From Alphaproteobacteria bacterium (GTDB lineage Bacteria > Pseudomonadota > Alphaproteobacteria > Paracaedibacterales > CAIOTO01), in contig JANRCF010000023.1 of NCBI GenBank assembly GCA_030727085.1, positions 1 to 17,819 on the forward strand: DNA of 17,819 nucleotides, written 5' to 3'. Of this stretch, positions 1-8,712 are shown one piece after another; the stretch's first letter is position 1; each line of letters begins with the position of its first letter. The notes beneath the pieces are model-generated. The model was not told the DNA's origin. It was given only the letters and a program-made list of their open reading frames with translations, and ran no database searches. The position numbers and the translations under genes are program-made.

Positions 1-639
1 GAATGGGCTCATTTAGAGGGAATAACTGGCAAAGATGTAACTATTTTATTATTAGAAGATTCTGGTGTTAATCATGCAGATATCAGGAAAAATGTAGAAG
101 CTGGCTCTCCTGAACATGCACTAAATGGTATAAAATATAAACTTGATCATGGCTCAGGTATGGCAAGTTTGATTCATGCTATGGCACCTGATTCAGTTAT
201 TCGTGCGCGCCCAATTGGAAAGCTATCTACTTCTCTTAACAGCGACGTTCGAATCATTAATGCTTCCTTCGGGAGCATTGAGGAAAATGGCTTTAGAGAC
301 ACATTTACTGGTGTAACAACAGCAGGGAGCAATCCGCTGATTGTAAAATCAGCAGGCAATCACCAACAAAATTTATCAGAGCACCCATACACAAAAAATT
401 GCGAGTTTTTAATACCGTCAACTCTTTTTGCCGGCAACTTGCGTCAGGATTATAAAGGCAGCACATCGTCGGGCTTTCCAGGCACAAATATAGAATTTCA
501 AAATAGCTTTTTATGGGTCATTGCTGATGACGTATTAACAGCTTCAGGCCCCGATAATAGCACTCAATATTCACCTGGAAGTGGCACGACAAAAACCAGA
601 CGAAGCATCTTTAAAAGCACACCAAGGCCTAACCATTAA
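1..639 (+). pseudogene. Subtilisin-like (S8) serine protease domain, 5' part cut by window edge, frame-disrupted before the catalytic Ser
   Basis: The reading frame is open from base 1, so the start lies outside the window. The translation follows the S8 subtilase order. A beta-strand plus acidic motif (LLLEDSGVNHAD) occupies about codons 17-28 and matches the catalytic Asp block. HGSGMAS (codons 50-56) matches the His block. IINASFG and KSAGN follow, the latter with the oxyanion Asn. The frame then reaches SGTT near 580-591, where the family has its GTS nucleophile block, and continues into non-homologous sequence ending at a stop at 639. The Ser motif is therefore incomplete here. Frame +2 is open from 494 and carries the rest of the apparent gene to 1840. 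A run of five A at 591-595 is a plausible slippage site, since removing one A joins the frames. I read it as the front of a broken or sequencing-shifted gene. The protease assignment is good; whether it is active is doubtful. Confidence 0.7.
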
Positions 640-1840
640 TACTTCTCTACCTGGTAGAAATTTCACAAAAATGCCAACAGACCCCTATGAAAAAGGCGTT
701 CCTGATCAATCGGATGAAGATCGTCTAAAAGGTTTAGAAGTTGCATTACCTGACGCACTAAGTGGGAAACAGCTGAAAGTTATTTCAGGCGGAGCATCTA
801 CTAGTGCCACTTCCACTGGACCTGCCAGGGAAATAGCAACTATTACGGATTCTGATATTCCAGCAGGCGCATCACCAGAATTAAGAGAATTTCTTAAGGC
901 TGATGAAGCAAACTTAATCAAAACATTCAAGACCTTCTCAGATCAAACGTTTAAACCCTTAATGACTCAGGAGCCATCTGAAATTTGTGAGGCTTTAATA
1001 GCAATGAATTTGCTTCAACCATTTATGGCAAATCGAGTGATATATAAAGATACGACTTGGCAAGGCTATGAATTTATTTATCGTCAAGAAAAAGTCAATA
1101 TTATCACATTATTTAATGATTACTTAAGGCTTAAAATTGGCACAAGAGAGTTAACGGAAGATAAATCTAAAATAACAAAAATAGCGATGCATTTATTGAC
1201 TACCTCTGCAAGCGATCTTGAAAAACAAGAAATTCTTTCCTTATTAAAGCAATATTCAGAATATGGAGATACAGAGGTTCATAATTTTATTATCAACAAT
1301 GATTTGTTAAATGTGCCTTTTGTAAATGCAGAAATAGAAACTGACTACAGCAGTCAACAACCTAAAAAACGTATCGCATCCAAACGTTACACCGGCTTCG
1401 ATATAATTGGTGAATGGGAATTATCTACCATAATGGATAACAGTCCATCACATCAAACAAAAACTATGTTAAAAAGATTCTTCAAAACGCCAACAGGCAT
1501 ATCAGTTCTAGCCAGAATAGCTATACGTGAACCTATTCAGGAGGCCATAATAAAGCAAGGGGTTGATTTCAATTCTTTCCGTTGGGGCACCACTGAATTA
1601 GTTAATGATATAACAGCAACAGGCCAATTGATTTTACCTGTTATTTTCAAAATTCCCAAACAAACCCTTCCAAAAATGTTCAGCATTTTACGTGATTATA
1701 CTGATAGGGGTAACATCCCAGCCCTTATCACAGCAATGAATTCAGAAGACAATCAAATTCAAATAGAAGGGCGTGCCCCAGGATTAACAGCCTTGGTTAA
1801 TAAATATCTAGCAGCCACTCTGCCTAGCGTTTTTGAATAG
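581..1840 (+). CDS. Hypothetical protein, probable C-terminal continuation of the frameshifted subtilase gene
   Basis: A long open frame of about 419 codons if started at the GTG at 581; it overlaps the end of the protease frame. That GTG has no properly spaced Shine-Dalgarno sequence, and the first ATG in frame (near 671) has none either. This argues that the frame is normally translated as an extension of the upstream gene. I do not recognise a family. The first 100 residues are polar and rich in Ser, Thr, Gly and Asp, like a linker. The remainder looks mostly alpha-helical, soluble and without membrane segments or signal peptide. No cysteine-rich, metal-binding or nucleotide-binding motif is visible. 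Known multidomain subtilases often carry unrelated C-terminal domains, which would fit. An independent gene remains possible. The stop at 1840 is 85 bp ahead of polA. Confidence 0.55.
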   Translation: MARQKPDEASLKAHQGLTINTSLPGRNFTKMPTDPYEKGVPDQSDEDRLKGLEVALPDALSGKQLKVISGGASTSATSTGPAREIATITDSDIPAGASPELREFLKADEANLIKTFKTFSDQTFKPLMTQEPSEICEALIAMNLLQPFMANRVIYKDTTWQGYEFIYRQEKVNIITLFNDYLRLKIGTRELTEDKSKITKIAMHLLTTSASDLEKQEILSLLKQYSEYGDTEVHNFIINNDLLNVPFVNAEIETDYSSQQPKKRIASKRYTGFDIIGEWELSTIMDNSPSHQTKTMLKRFFKTPTGISVLARIAIREPIQEAIIKQGVDFNSFRWGTTELVNDITATGQLILPVIFKIPKQTLPKMFSILRDYTDRGNIPALITAMNSEDNQIQIEGRAPGLTALVNKYLAATLPSVFE

Positions 1841-1925
1841 ATAGCAGAGAGGAAAAATCCCGCTGTCAATGTCGTTCAAAATTCGTTATCGTAACACCAG
1901 ACTCAATTATCAAATGACAAATTAA

Positions 1926-4643
1926 ATGAACGAACTATATCTTATCGATGGCTCTGGTTTTATCTTTCGCGCATACCACGCACTGCCGCCACTCACCGCA
2001 CCTGATGGCACACCCGTTGGCGCCGTGTATGGCTTTTGTAATATGCTGCGCCAACTGATACTTGACCATAGCCACCATCATTTCCTTGTCGTATTTGATG
2101 CGGGCCGCCAAACATTTCGCCAACGCATATATGCCGAATACAAAGCACATCGCCCCCCTGCCCCCGAAGATTTGGTACCACAATTTCCACTATTTCGCGA
2201 TGCATGCACGGCGTTTGGTGTTCCATCTGTTGAGATGGCCGATTACGAAGCCGATGATCTAATTGCATCGTATGCGCGCCAAGCAGCCGCTGTTGGCTTT
2301 AACGTCACAATTGTCTCAGCCGATAAAGATTTGATGCAATTGGTCAATGACCAAATTAGTTTATATGATCCACTTAAACGCAAACCCATTAAAGAAGCAG
2401 AAGTCATTGAAAAATTTGGCGTTCCGCCATCAAAAGTCATTGATATACAAGCACTTGCAGGCGATGCATCGGACAATGTTCCAGGTGTTGCTGGTATTGG
2501 TGTAAAAACGGCTGCAGAACTGATTCTATCCTACGGCGACCTTGAAACGTTACTTTCCCAAACACATACCATCAAGCAACCAAAGCGTCGTCAAACGTTG
2601 ATTGATAATGCAGACAAAGCGCGTATTTCAAAGAAACTGGTGACACTTGTTGACAACTTGCCACTCCCCCTTGACTTTGATGCATTGTTTGTCACCGGCG
2701 TATCACCCGCAACGCTTGAATTCCTAACACGTATGGGCTTTAAAACACTGCTAAGCCGTGTTCAAAATGAAGTTAATTTGATAGGCGGCAAAACAGCTGC
2801 TGTATCTGCCCCTACTCTTTCCGTGCAGATGAATAATGACTATTTAATGCTGACAAAAACAGAGGAAATTGCAGCGTTCCTTGATGAAGCGTCCCTGGCC
2901 GATGTCGTTGCATTCGATACAGAAACAACGTCACTGCATATTCGTCAAGCAACATGGGTTGGGTGTTCGTTTGCCTTTCGTGCGAACAATGGCACCGTGA
3001 AAGCAGCGTATATACCGTTTCGTCATATAACCGAAGAAACCCAAGCTGATTTTAATGAAATAAAACCATTGCTCGAAAAATTTCTGAACCAGACCGGAAT
3101 CCTTAAAGTCGGACATAATCTTAAATATGACATAAGCATCATTGCCAACGACAGTCTTACACTACGTTCAATCGAAGACACGATGTTGATGTCGTATAGC
3201 CTTTTCGGCGGTCAGCATAATCATGGCCTTGGTTTTCTTACAAAAAAATATCTTGAACGCGATAGTATCAGTTTTGAAAGCATCGCTGGCACAGGTAAAA
3301 ATCAAAAAACCTTTGACCAAATTGGCTTGAAGGCTGCGACAACATATGCAGCAGAAGATGCTGAACTTACGCTAATATTATACGAACATTTCAAGCCAAA
3401 GCTAACCGAACAGCAACTTTCCACGCTTTATTACGATGTGGAACGTCCGCTGGCACCTGTGATTGCGCAAATGGAATACTATGGTGTTCGCGTGGATCCA
3501 GCAACACTTAAGGATTATGGTATTGAATTAGCACATCGGATGGAAACGCTTGCAAAGGATATATTCCATCTGGCGGGCCGTGAATTTAATATTGGCTCAC
3601 CAAAGCAGCTAGGCGAGGTTCTGTTTGATGAACAGGGCTTACCTGCACCCAAACGCACAAAGACAGGCGCATATACAACGGATGCTGATGTACTTGAAGA
3701 TCTTGTTCAAAAAGGACACATCTTACCAGAAAAGGTTTTGCAATGGCGAAGTCTTGCTAAACTGCAATCAACCTATGTTGAAGGATTACTTTCTCAAATT
3801 GATTCAGAAACAGGTCGTATCCACACGTCATATGCATTAACAGGCACAACGACTGGGCGACTTTCATCATCAGAACCTAACTTACAAAATATCCCGATCC
3901 GCACAGAAGATGGCCGCCGCATCAGAAAAGCCTTTATAGCCGATGATGGCTATGTAATTGTTTCGCTTGATTATTCACAGATTGAATTACGCTTGCTAGC
4001 GCACTTTGCCGATATTCCGGCACTCAAACAAGCATTTCAGGATGGTGTTGATATCCATAAAAGTACGGCAAGCAGCCTATTTGGCATTCCGTATGATCAA
4101 GTCACACCTGAGCAGCGTCGCCAAGCAAAAACAGTTAATTTTGGCATTATCTATGGCATCAGTGCTTATGGTTTAGCGCAACAACTCAGCATTCCAAACT
4201 CAGCAGCCGCTACGTTGATAAAATCATATTTAGAACGCTATCCGGGTGTTGAAGCATTTATGTTGCGCATGAAAGATGAAGCACGCGCAAAAGGGTATGT
4301 GACAACACTTTTAGGGCGTCGCTGCTATACACCCGGTATTCATGACAACAATGGTGCCATTCGTCAATTTGCTGAACGTCAAGCCGTGAATGCACCGCTT
4401 CAAGGAACAAACGCGGATATTATTAAAAAAGCTATGGCACAGATTCATCAATGGTTGCAAAGCAGCGATATGGATGCGCGTATGCTGTTGCAAGTTCATG
4501 ACGAATTGGTATTTGAGGTCAAAACAGAAGAGATTGAAGCGTTTGCCAGCAAAGCAAAATCAATTATGGAAAACGTTGTACAACTATCCGTGCCGCTTGT
4601 TGTCGAGGCTGGTGCCGGTACAAATTGGGATCAAGCACATTAA
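1926..4643 (+). CDS. polA: DNA polymerase I
   Basis: A 905-residue Pol I with all three domains, close to the usual length of about 930. It fills gaps, removes RNA primers and acts in excision repair. The N-terminal 5'-3' nuclease region (about 1-290) starts with YLIDGSGFIFRAYHAL and contains acidic clusters (EADDLI, SADKDL, GDASDNVPG). The 3'-5' proofreading domain keeps Exo I (DTETTSL, about 331), Exo II (GHNLKYD) and Exo III (YAAEDAE), so proofreading is predicted to be intact. The polymerase domain has motif A (DYSQIELR, about 682), motif B (KTVNFGIIYG, about 735) and motif C (VHDELVFE, about 857). The ATG at 1926 fits the family N-terminus, although no strong ribosome binding site is seen before it. 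It ends 30 bp from the convergent miaB stop. Identification is essentially certain. Confidence 0.98.
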   Translation: MNELYLIDGSGFIFRAYHALPPLTAPDGTPVGAVYGFCNMLRQLILDHSHHHFLVVFDAGRQTFRQRIYAEYKAHRPPAPEDLVPQFPLFRDACTAFGVPSVEMADYEADDLIASYARQAAAVGFNVTIVSADKDLMQLVNDQISLYDPLKRKPIKEAEVIEKFGVPPSKVIDIQALAGDASDNVPGVAGIGVKTAAELILSYGDLETLLSQTHTIKQPKRRQTLIDNADKARISKKLVTLVDNLPLPLDFDALFVTGVSPATLEFLTRMGFKTLLSRVQNEVNLIGGKTAAVSAPTLSVQMNNDYLMLTKTEEIAAFLDEASLADVVAFDTETTSLHIRQATWVGCSFAFRANNGTVKAAYIPFRHITEETQADFNEIKPLLEKFLNQTGILKVGHNLKYDISIIANDSLTLRSIEDTMLMSYSLFGGQHNHGLGFLTKKYLERDSISFESIAGTGKNQKTFDQIGLKAATTYAAEDAELTLILYEHFKPKLTEQQLSTLYYDVERPLAPVIAQMEYYGVRVDPATLKDYGIELAHRMETLAKDIFHLAGREFNIGSPKQLGEVLFDEQGLPAPKRTKTGAYTTDADVLEDLVQKGHILPEKVLQWRSLAKLQSTYVEGLLSQIDSETGRIHTSYALTGTTTGRLSSSEPNLQNIPIRTEDGRRIRKAFIADDGYVIVSLDYSQIELRLLAHFADIPALKQAFQDGVDIHKSTASSLFGIPYDQVTPEQRRQAKTVNFGIIYGISAYGLAQQLSIPNSAAATLIKSYLERYPGVEAFMLRMKDEARAKGYVTTLLGRRCYTPGIHDNNGAIRQFAERQAVNAPLQGTNADIIKKAMAQIHQWLQSSDMDARMLLQVHDELVFEVKTEEIEAFASKAKSIMENVVQLSVPLVVEAGAGTNWDQAH

Positions 4644-4673
4644 GGTACAGAAGTTCGTAAAAATACTTACATT

Positions 4674-6044
4674 TCATCCAATTGTAACTATTTCGCCAAC
4701 CACACTATTCGGCAATGCCTTCATTACTCGAACGTCAACCGTTTGACCTTGCAAACGTTCATTGCCATCAAAGTGAATGGATTGCATAAATGGTGTTTTT
4801 CCAGAAAGTTGACCTTCTCGTTTTCCTTCACGATCAACAAGCACTTTTTGTACAGTGCCTACTTTACTTTGGTTGAATGCAAGTTGCTGCTCATTTAATA
4901 ATTCTTGCAACTCAGCCAACCGTTCAACCTTCATAGGTTCTGGCACTTGCAAATCCATCGCACCTGCAGGTGTACCAGGACGAATACTGTATTTAAAAGA
5001 ATAAGCTTGTGCATAATTAACTGCTCGCACTAAATCAAGCGTTTGGATGTGATCTTCTTTTGTCTCAGCAGGAAATCCAACAATAAAATCAGATGACATC
5101 GCAATATCTGGTCGTGCCTTGCGCAATTTTTCAATGACATCTAAATACTGCGCGGTTGTGTGGCGACGGTTCATAGCCTCAAGCACTCGGTTACTGCCCG
5201 ACTGTATGGGAAGGTGCAAATAAGGCATCAATTGTGGCACATCACCATGCGCCTTAATCAATTCTTCATCCATATCCATCGGATGTGATGTGGTGTAACG
5301 AATCCGCTCAAGCCCCTCGATCTCGGCCAATTCATAAATTAAACGCCCCAATCCCCACTCAACATCACTTGAATTTGGTGCTATACCATGAAACGCATTC
5401 ACGTTCTGCCCAAGCAATGTAATTTCTTTTGTGCCTAAGCTTACTAAACGACGCGTATCACTTAAAATATCAGCAACAGGGCGCGAGTATTCTGCGCCGC
5501 GTGTATAAGGCACCACGCAAAAAGTACAAAAATTATCACAACCTTCTTGAACAGAAACAAATGATGAAATTGTTGAAGTCGTTGGTTGCGGCAAAAAGTC
5601 AAACTTACTTTCCACCGGAAAATCAGTATTCACCACACCAATACTTTTTTTTACACCCAACTTAATATCACGTTCACGTGTGGTTTTCGCGATCATTTCA
5701 GGCAATTTATGATACGCTTGCGGACCAAAAACCATGCTTACATACGGTGCTTGCCTGATAATTTCAGCGCCTTCTGCTTGTGCAACACACCCACCAACAG
5801 CGATCATCATATCTTTACCAGATTGCGCACGTTCGTCCTTAACAATGCGCAAACGGCCCAAATCAGAAAAAACTTTTTGCTCTGCTTTTTCACGTATATG
5901 GCACGTATTTAAAATCGCCATATCCGCGTCATTTGGCGTATCAGTCATTTCATATCCAAGTGGAGAAAGCAAATCAACCATGCGCTGGGAATCATATACG
6001 TTCATCTGACAGCCATACGTTTTTATGTATAATTTTTTTGACAT
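4674..6044 (-). CDS. miaB: tRNA-2-methylthio-N6-dimethylallyladenosine synthase (methylthiotransferase)
   Basis: A radical-SAM enzyme that adds the methylthio group to isopentenyl-A37 of tRNAs reading codons that begin with U. The 456-residue protein has the N-terminal MTTase domain with Cys12 (TYGCQMN), Cys48 (NTCHIREKA) and Cys86 (GGCVAQ) for one iron-sulfur cluster. The radical-SAM core has CDNFCTFC (Cys169, Cys173, Cys176) for the second. A C-terminal TRAM domain (about 380-455) is expected to bind tRNA. I chose the ATG at 6044 because MSKKLYIKTYGCQMN is the family start and a purine-rich stretch (AGAGAGACGAG) lies upstream. A TTG 11 codons earlier (6077) would only add a charged extension. 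The gene stands alone, convergent with polA, and no clear terminator lies between them. In many alphaproteobacteria miaB sits with phoH/ybeY genes, which are absent here. Confidence 0.97.
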   Translation of the reverse strand: MSKKLYIKTYGCQMNVYDSQRMVDLLSPLGYEMTDTPNDADMAILNTCHIREKAEQKVFSDLGRLRIVKDERAQSGKDMMIAVGGCVAQAEGAEIIRQAPYVSMVFGPQAYHKLPEMIAKTTRERDIKLGVKKSIGVVNTDFPVESKFDFLPQPTTSTISSFVSVQEGCDNFCTFCVVPYTRGAEYSRPVADILSDTRRLVSLGTKEITLLGQNVNAFHGIAPNSSDVEWGLGRLIYELAEIEGLERIRYTTSHPMDMDEELIKAHGDVPQLMPYLHLPIQSGSNRVLEAMNRRHTTAQYLDVIEKLRKARPDIAMSSDFIVGFPAETKEDHIQTLDLVRAVNYAQAYSFKYSIRPGTPAGAMDLQVPEPMKVERLAELQELLNEQQLAFNQSKVGTVQKVLVDREGKREGQLSGKTPFMQSIHFDGNERLQGQTVDVRVMKALPNSVVGEIVTIG

Positions 6045-6351
6045 GGGATTTTCTCGTCTCTCTTTGTGTGACTTCAACTTATAGCATTTTCAAAAAGTTT
6101 TGGGTAGTAAGACTTCAAGATTCAAGCAGCGGAGTTTACTGAAGTAAAATCACGGCACGGATATCGTAGAAAGCTGCACCAACTGAAATTTAATAAAAAT
6201 AGTATTAAAACTACAATATCTTTGGGACAAACCAAAGGTCAAAAATCAAAAAAGCCTTGAAAAAATTCTTTGTGAACTCAATCCAAGGCTATCGCTATGC
6301 ATCTTTTTGTCAGGCATGAAAGAAGCAGACAAAATGTGATATGAATTATAA
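6045..6351. other. Intergenic region between miaB and the mucR-type gene
   Basis: About 307 bp without a credible gene; open frames here are short and lack starts with ribosome binding sites. It holds the leader of miaB on its left side and the probable terminator of the mucR-type gene at 6241-6290. A small inverted repeat, CTTTGG-N6-CCAAAG, lies at 6220-6237; it is not followed by a T-run on either strand, so no role is assigned. An 8-bp direct repeat GACTTCAA occurs at 6070 and 6111. Confidence 0.5.
6241..6290 (-). terminator. Rho-independent terminator downstream of the mucR-type gene
   Basis: Read on the minus strand, AGCCTTG (6290-6284) and CAAGGCT (6259-6253) form a 7-bp perfect stem with a 24-nt loop. 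The T-rich tail TTTTTGATTTTT follows immediately. It lies about 60 nt past the stop codon of the regulator gene and has the right orientation for it. The long loop makes it weaker than a textbook terminator. Confidence 0.6.
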
Positions 6352-6834
6352 CTAGCGTGCTAAAACAGCAACTTGCTCTTGACCTGTTGCAGTTTCTGAA
6401 CCTTGCATAACACGAATACGTGGTTTACGACCTGTTTTACCAAGACCTATACTTTTTGCAATTGCACTACGACGACGCGCATAGCTTGGCGCTACAGCCG
6501 GATAGTCTATCGGAAGCCCCCAGCGCTCTTTATACTGATCAAGTGACATGCCATACATAGAATTTAAATGGCGCTTTAACATCTGTAACTTTTTGCCATC
6601 TTCTAGGCATACGATGTAGTCTTCATGAATGGATTCTTCAATTGGCACAGCCGGCGCAAGAGACAAACCTGTTTTATAACTATGTGGATTGCGAAAAATT
6701 TCAGAAAAAGCTTGAAAAATGCGTGTAACAACACTTGGAATTTCTTCGATTGTTGTTTTATTATTTGAAATATAAGCAGCTGTAACACGGCTAGCACATC
6801 CTAATAGTTCAGAAACGCTTGGTGTATCCATCAT
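6352..6834 (-). CDS. MucR/Ros-family transcriptional regulator with altered zinc-finger ligands
   Basis: A 160-residue protein matching the MucR/Ros family: an N-terminal helix with TAAYISNN, the segment PAVPIEESI, the finger-like block YIVCLEDGKKLQMLKRHL and a tail with WGLPIDYP and VAPSYARRRSAIAKSIGLG. Family members are DNA-binding, often global repressors of envelope, motility and host-interaction genes, and bind AT-rich targets. Ros uses Cys-Cys-His-His as zinc ligands. Here the Cys, an Asp at the second position and the first His are present. The distal His (HH in Ros, HY in many MucR proteins) is replaced by Met-Tyr. Some family members are known to fold without zinc, so loss of function does not follow. 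I chose the ATG at 6834: AGGA sits 6 nt upstream, and the predicted promoter would start transcription downstream of the earlier TTG at 6894. It is transcribed alone, with its own terminator. Confidence 0.92.
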   Translation of the reverse strand: MMDTPSVSELLGCASRVTAAYISNNKTTIEEIPSVVTRIFQAFSEIFRNPHSYKTGLSLAPAVPIEESIHEDYIVCLEDGKKLQMLKRHLNSMYGMSLDQYKERWGLPIDYPAVAPSYARRRSAIAKSIGLGKTGRKPRIRVMQGSETATGQEQVAVLAR

Positions 6835-6896
6835 ATAAAATCCTGTAAATATGTTTTGCATTCCTCTTATACTTCTATACAGAAGAAAGAGCAACC

Positions 6897-6924
6897 ATTA
6901 TTTACACTTTATTAAGATATTCAA
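6897..6924 (-). promoter_or_regulatory. Probable sigma-70-type promoter of the mucR-type gene
   Basis: On the minus strand, TTGAAT (6924-6919) and AATAAT (6902-6897) are separated by 16 bp and match the -35 and -10 consensus at five positions each. The start of transcription would fall near 6889, giving a leader of about 55 nt before the ATG at 6834. Predicted from sequence only. Confidence 0.45.
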
Positions 6925-6941
6925 TAGAAACTAAAATCAGT

Positions 6942-6956
6942 GTGACATACGTGACA
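6942..6956. repeat. Tandem GTGACA half-sites upstream of the mucR-type promoter (possible operator)
   Basis: GTGACA occurs twice, at 6942-6947 and 6951-6956, with a 9-bp period. It lies about 18-32 bp upstream of the predicted -35 box of the regulator gene, a position suited to an activator or autoregulator. The flanks also give a partial dyad (GTGT...ACAC). No known binding motif is claimed. Confidence 0.3.
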
Positions 6957-6995
6957 CAACGAATGTACGGGACGCAAACCTATACTCTAATAATG

Positions 6996-8702
6996 TTATT
7001 TTACGAATTCTACAATAGGCACATTACTCTCATCCGTCATCAGGCGCATGGCGGCCAAGCGCGCCTCACCCGTTAACGTCGCACCCGACAGCATACGTGC
7101 GATTTCGTCCACACGTTCATCTTGAGTCAGCGTTACCACATGCGTTCGCGTCATACCATTTTCTTCGGTTTTAAAAATACGCCATTGGTGGTTCGCACAA
7201 GCAGCCACTTGCGCTGAATGCGTAATTGACAATACTTGCACATAATGACCTAAGGCATGCAATTTCTTACCGATGGCCGTCGCAACCGCCCCGCCGACCC
7301 CCGTATCAATTTCGTCAAAAATAAGCGTTGGCATCGTCGTTGTTTTTACCATGATCATTTTCAAAACAAGCATAAGGCGCGCCATTTCACCGCCTGACGC
7401 TGTTTTAGCAAGCGGAGCGCATTCTTGCCCCGTATTCATAGATACCCAAAAAGCTACATCATGACCACCATCTGGCGCTGGCTTATCTAACTGCTTAATG
7501 CGCACTTCGAACGTTGCACGATCTAGCTTTAAATCAGGCAATTCAGCCATGACATGCTTTGCCAATTGGACTGCTGCTCCACTTCGCTTTTTATACAAAG
7601 CTGCTTCCATCGCGTTGTAATGCGCCAAAGCGTCACGCAAAGCTGTTTCAAAACTTTTCCGCTCAATCAAAACGTCATCTGCACCAAGCGCCGCTTTTTG
7701 AGCTTCGATGAGCAAATCACACAAACCATCACTTGTTGTTTTATATTTACGAGCAAAGGTGCGAATAAGGTGTAATTGCTCATCAATCAGCTCAAGATCA
7801 CGCGCAGCTGTGCGATCAGCGTCAAACAGTGATTTAAGCTCACTTTGCGCCTCCGTAATTTCAATCCCTGCCCTCTCTAGCGCTTGAACTGCATTTTTAA
7901 GGGGCTGAATTGAATCAGCATCGCATCGCTCTAAATTTTTTTGAAAGCCATACAGAGTCGTCACCCACGATGTCGGTGTTTCAAGACTCTTTAATGTTTG
8001 TTCAATTGTTGATATCACTTTACCAAGTTGCTGCAAACCAAGACGCTGCTCGATCAAACGATCTTCTTCTCCATGAGTAAGCTTAAGTACACCTAGGTCA
8101 GCACGAACCTCTCTATAAAAGTCTTCCTGTGCGCTTAATTTTTCAAGGTTTTTCTCGAACTCAATCAATGCTTTGTGTGCGCCTAACCATGCATTGTATG
8201 CATTTGTTGTCGCTGTCAACGAAGCATCAAAATCAGTAAAAGTGGCTTTAGCAAAATCATCAAGCAATGCTTTATGCAAAGACTCATTCAACAAATGATC
8301 ATGCTGTCCATGCACATGCAGCAACTGGTCACCTACTTGTTTTAGCAACGCGACACTAACCGGTTGATCGTTTATAAAGGCTTTACCTTTTTGCGTACGA
8401 TGCAAGGTGCGCTTTAGCAACAGCTCATCATCAAACGAAATATCATGTTCAGCAAGCAATTCGAAAAGTGTATGACCCGCTTTAAAATTCTGCAGAGAAA
8501 ACGTGGCGACAATGCTCGCCTGATCTGTATTCACGCGAATTGCATCAATGTCAGCTTTATGACCCAGCGCAAGACTTAAAGCATCCAATAAAATAGACTT
8601 ACCTGCACCCGTTTCACCTGTAAGACTCGTGAATCCAGGCAATGGATCTAGATGTAACTGATCAATCAAAATTATATTATTGATCGAAAGCCCTGTTAAC
8701 AT
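6996..8702 (-). CDS. recN: DNA repair protein RecN (SMC-like ATPase)
   Basis: A 568-residue SMC-like ATPase that acts in double-strand break repair, helping to hold and process DNA ends for RecA-mediated recombination. Walker A is GETGAGKS at residues 29-36. The ABC signature is SGGEMARLML, and Walker B is LIFDEIDTGVGG. Between them lie two long heptad-like helical stretches that form the coiled-coil arms, and HVHGQHDHLLNE matches the conserved RecN block after the Walker A lobe. The length is normal (E. coli about 553). The start is the ATG at 8702, with AAAGGA 6 nt upstream and the family N-terminus MLTGLSINN. The TTG at 8762 would overlap bamD and is not needed. It begins 10 bp after the bamD stop, so the two are almost surely one transcript. 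Confidence 0.97.
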   Translation of the reverse strand: MLTGLSINNIILIDQLHLDPLPGFTSLTGETGAGKSILLDALSLALGHKADIDAIRVNTDQASIVATFSLQNFKAGHTLFELLAEHDISFDDELLLKRTLHRTQKGKAFINDQPVSVALLKQVGDQLLHVHGQHDHLLNESLHKALLDDFAKATFTDFDASLTATTNAYNAWLGAHKALIEFEKNLEKLSAQEDFYREVRADLGVLKLTHGEEDRLIEQRLGLQQLGKVISTIEQTLKSLETPTSWVTTLYGFQKNLERCDADSIQPLKNAVQALERAGIEITEAQSELKSLFDADRTAARDLELIDEQLHLIRTFARKYKTTSDGLCDLLIEAQKAALGADDVLIERKSFETALRDALAHYNAMEAALYKKRSGAAVQLAKHVMAELPDLKLDRATFEVRIKQLDKPAPDGGHDVAFWVSMNTGQECAPLAKTASGGEMARLMLVLKMIMVKTTTMPTLIFDEIDTGVGGAVATAIGKKLHALGHYVQVLSITHSAQVAACANHQWRIFKTEENGMTRTHVVTLTQDERVDEIARMLSGATLTGEARLAAMRLMTDESNVPIVEFVK

Positions 8703-8712
8703 CACACATCCT

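Noticed and set aside
4644..4673. Possible bidirectional terminator between polA and miaB
   Set aside because: Only a 4-bp stem (AAGT/ACTT) could be formed.
6070..6118. Direct repeat GACTTCAA, 41 bp apart, upstream of miaB
   Set aside because: Eight bases in AT-rich DNA with no other copies noticed; likely chance.
6220..6237. CTTTGG-N6-CCAAAG hairpin
   Set aside because: Short stem, no T-run on either side, and already next to a better terminator.
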